5,944 bases of DNA from Candidatus Hydrogenedentota bacterium (lineage in GTDB: Bacteria; Hydrogenedentota; Hydrogenedentia; Hydrogenedentales; JAEUWI01), in the NCBI GenBank assembly GCA_030430835.1, contig JAUIKJ010000199.1:1-5944 (forward strand). Reading direction: 5' to 3'. Position 1 is the stretch's first letter; each line of letters starts with the position of its first letter. This document shows, piece after piece, positions 4,683-5,944 of the stretch. The notes under the pieces are model-generated. The model had not been told where the DNA came from and made no database searches. It was given only the letters and a program-made list of their open reading frames with translations. Made by a program: the position numbers and the translations under genes.

Positions 4683-5944
4683 ATGCGGATTGTCGCACTT
4701 ATCGCTTTCATCGCCATCGTCTGCGCCGGCGCTGTGTTGCGCCTCGCGGATCTCGGTGACCGTCCCTTCCATGGCGACGAGGCGAACCAGGCCGCAAAGG
4801 CCGTCATCCTCTACGACACCGGCCGCTACGAATACGATCCGCACGAACATCACGGCCCCACCCTCTACTATGGCGTGCTGCCGTTGCTCTGGCTGAGCGG
4901 CGCAGAGACGGGAAACGACGCCTCGGAAATCCCCTACCGGCGCTTACCCGCCCTCTTCGGCATCGGCCTGATTGTACTGTTGCTTCCCTTGCGCCGCACC
5001 CTAGGCGATGCCGCCGTGCTGGCCGCGGCGTTGTTCACGGCGCTCTCCCCCGCCATGAGCTTCTACGCGCGCTACTTCATCCAGGAATCGCTCTTCGTCT
5101 GCTTCGCCTTCGCAGCCATTCTGGCCACGGCGGCCTACTTCCGAAGACCCGCCATCGCCTACGCCCTGCTCACCGGTGCGCTCTTCGGCCTGCTCCACGC
5201 CACCAAGGAAACCTCCGTCGTACTTGGCGCGTGTATGGTCTTCTCGTTTGGGCTCAGCGTGCTACTCGACGCGAAGACGCGGGCAACCTTGTCCACGCGC
5301 ATCCGCGCGCTGCCGCCGACGCATATTGCCGCCGCCCTGGGCGCGGGCAGCGTCGTCATCCTCCTGCTCTTCTCCGCGTTCTTTACCCATGCCCGCGGTC
5401 CCCTCGACGCCTTCCTCACTTACCAGAGCTACTTCACGCGCGCCGAGGGCACCGGCAGCACGGCCCTGCATGAACAACCGTGGTACTACTACCTCGAACT
5501 GCTCGCCTACACCTACCGCGAGGCCGGTCCCCGTTGGTCGGAAGCGCCCGTCCTGGCTTTCGGCGCGTTGGGTATCGCCGTGGCCCTCGTGCGTCCCGCA
5601 AAGGAAGCCCCGGTCTTTTCGCGCTTCCTCGCCTTCTATGCACTCACCACGCTGGCCGCCTTCTCCCTGATTCCCTACAAGACGCCGTGGAATCTCCTCC
5701 CCTTCTATCAGCCGCTCATCGTGATGGCAGGCCTCGGCGCGGGACGACTCCTGTCCTCACCCCGCGTCGCGCTCCGCGTGGGCACCGCGCTCCTGCTTCT
5801 TCTCTCCGCAGGCGGGCTCGGACGCCAAGCCTGGCAGGCCAACTTCGTCTACGCCGCCGACACGCGCAACCCCTATGTCTACGCCCACACAAGCACCGCC
5901 ATGCGCCGGCTCGTACAACGCGTCGACCACATCACCGCGATACA
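4683..5944 (+). CDS. GT-C glycosyltransferase, TIGR03663/Agl23-like integral membrane protein, 3' end missing
   Basis: The first 420 codons of a polytopic membrane protein of the ArnT/PMT-like GT-C superfamily, which transfers sugars from polyprenyl-phosphate donors on the outer face of the inner membrane. The opening helix (residues 2-20) leads to LADLGDRPFHGDEANQAAKA. Asp32-Glu33 sits in the first extracytoplasmic loop, where GT-C enzymes keep their catalytic acidic residue. HEHHGPTLYY (54-63) is typical of the TIGR03663 type. Further marks are YARYFIQES (128-136), HATKETS (172-178) and PYKTPWN (331-337). Many hydrophobic helices lie between (about 92-104, 110-125, 138-152, 158-170, 179-195, 214-233, 289-303, 313-330, 340-352, 364-379). 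The family name 'flippase activity-associated Agl23' comes from archaeal N-glycosylation; the bacterial substrate is unknown. ATG 4683 fits the expected N-terminus, but the nearest GGAGG (4656-4660) is 22 bases away, so initiation looks weak or relies on another mechanism. The C-terminal part lies outside the window. Confidence 0.87.
   Translation, partial: MRIVALIAFIAIVCAGAVLRLADLGDRPFHGDEANQAAKAVILYDTGRYEYDPHEHHGPTLYYGVLPLLWLSGAETGNDASEIPYRRLPALFGIGLIVLLLPLRRTLGDAAVLAAALFTALSPAMSFYARYFIQESLFVCFAFAAILATAAYFRRPAIAYALLTGALFGLLHATKETSVVLGACMVFSFGLSVLLDAKTRATLSTRIRALPPTHIAAALGAGSVVILLLFSAFFTHARGPLDAFLTYQSYFTRAEGTGSTALHEQPWYYYLELLAYTYREAGPRWSEAPVLAFGALGIAVALVRPAKEAPVFSRFLAFYALTTLAAFSLIPYKTPWNLLPFYQPLIVMAGLGAGRLLSSPRVALRVGTALLLLLSAGGLGRQAWQANFVYAADTRNPYVYAHTSTAMRRLVQRVDHITAI

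Noticed and set aside
4456..4683. 75-codon frame whose TGA overlaps the glycosyltransferase ATG (TGATG), resembling a coupled small gene
   Set aside because: The peptide is a translation of the palindromic repeats, and no ribosome site precedes it. The TGATG overlap is probably chance.

Overview
The window is GC-rich bacterial DNA. Every supported gene lies on the + strand: five genes, two of them cut by the window edges, plus two clusters of short palindromic repeats. The likely source is a Gram-negative-type environmental bacterium. The stand-alone secreted discoidin-like protein and the Agl23/TIGR03663-type GT-C glycosyltransferase recall Hydrogenedentota, Planctomycetota or Verrucomicrobiota genomes. 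That placement is an impression from family content, not a demonstration, because there is no rRNA or other marker gene here.

Region 1 (1-2703) is a translationally coupled pair of GTPase genes. The first enters from the left edge and shows only its G3 to G5 motifs and a short C-terminus. Its stop overlaps the next start by 14 bases. The second is a complete 726-residue bacterial dynamin-like protein with G1, G3 and G4 motifs, helical stalk regions and a long Gly/Ala-rich hydrophobic segment that should be its membrane-insertion paddle. Region 2 (2704-2933) is a 230-base gap mostly filled by two inverted copies of a REP/dRS3-like palindrome. Region 3 (2934-3590) encodes an unrecognised 218-residue protein with a C-terminal membrane hairpin, which may or may not work with the dynamin.

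Region 4 (3591-4442) is a self-contained unit: strong Shine-Dalgarno sequence, a secreted F5/8 type C (discoidin-like) protein, and a clear Rho-independent terminator. Region 5 (4443-4682) holds no convincing gene. It contains a second, unrelated inverted palindrome pair with nested hairpins. Region 6 (4683-5944) is the first 420 codons of a multi-membrane-spanning GT-C glycosyltransferase of the TIGR03663 type, running off the right edge.

The most interesting part is the paired GTPase locus. A short GTPase that seems to lack a stalk and paddle is coupled to a full dynamin-like protein, with a small membrane protein behind them. Coupled dynamin-like pairs are known to form hetero-oligomers that remodel membranes, and some dynamin-like systems protect against phage or membrane damage. 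Nothing else in the window points to defence, so the role is left open. The two REPIN-like repeat clusters are the other structures not explained by genes.
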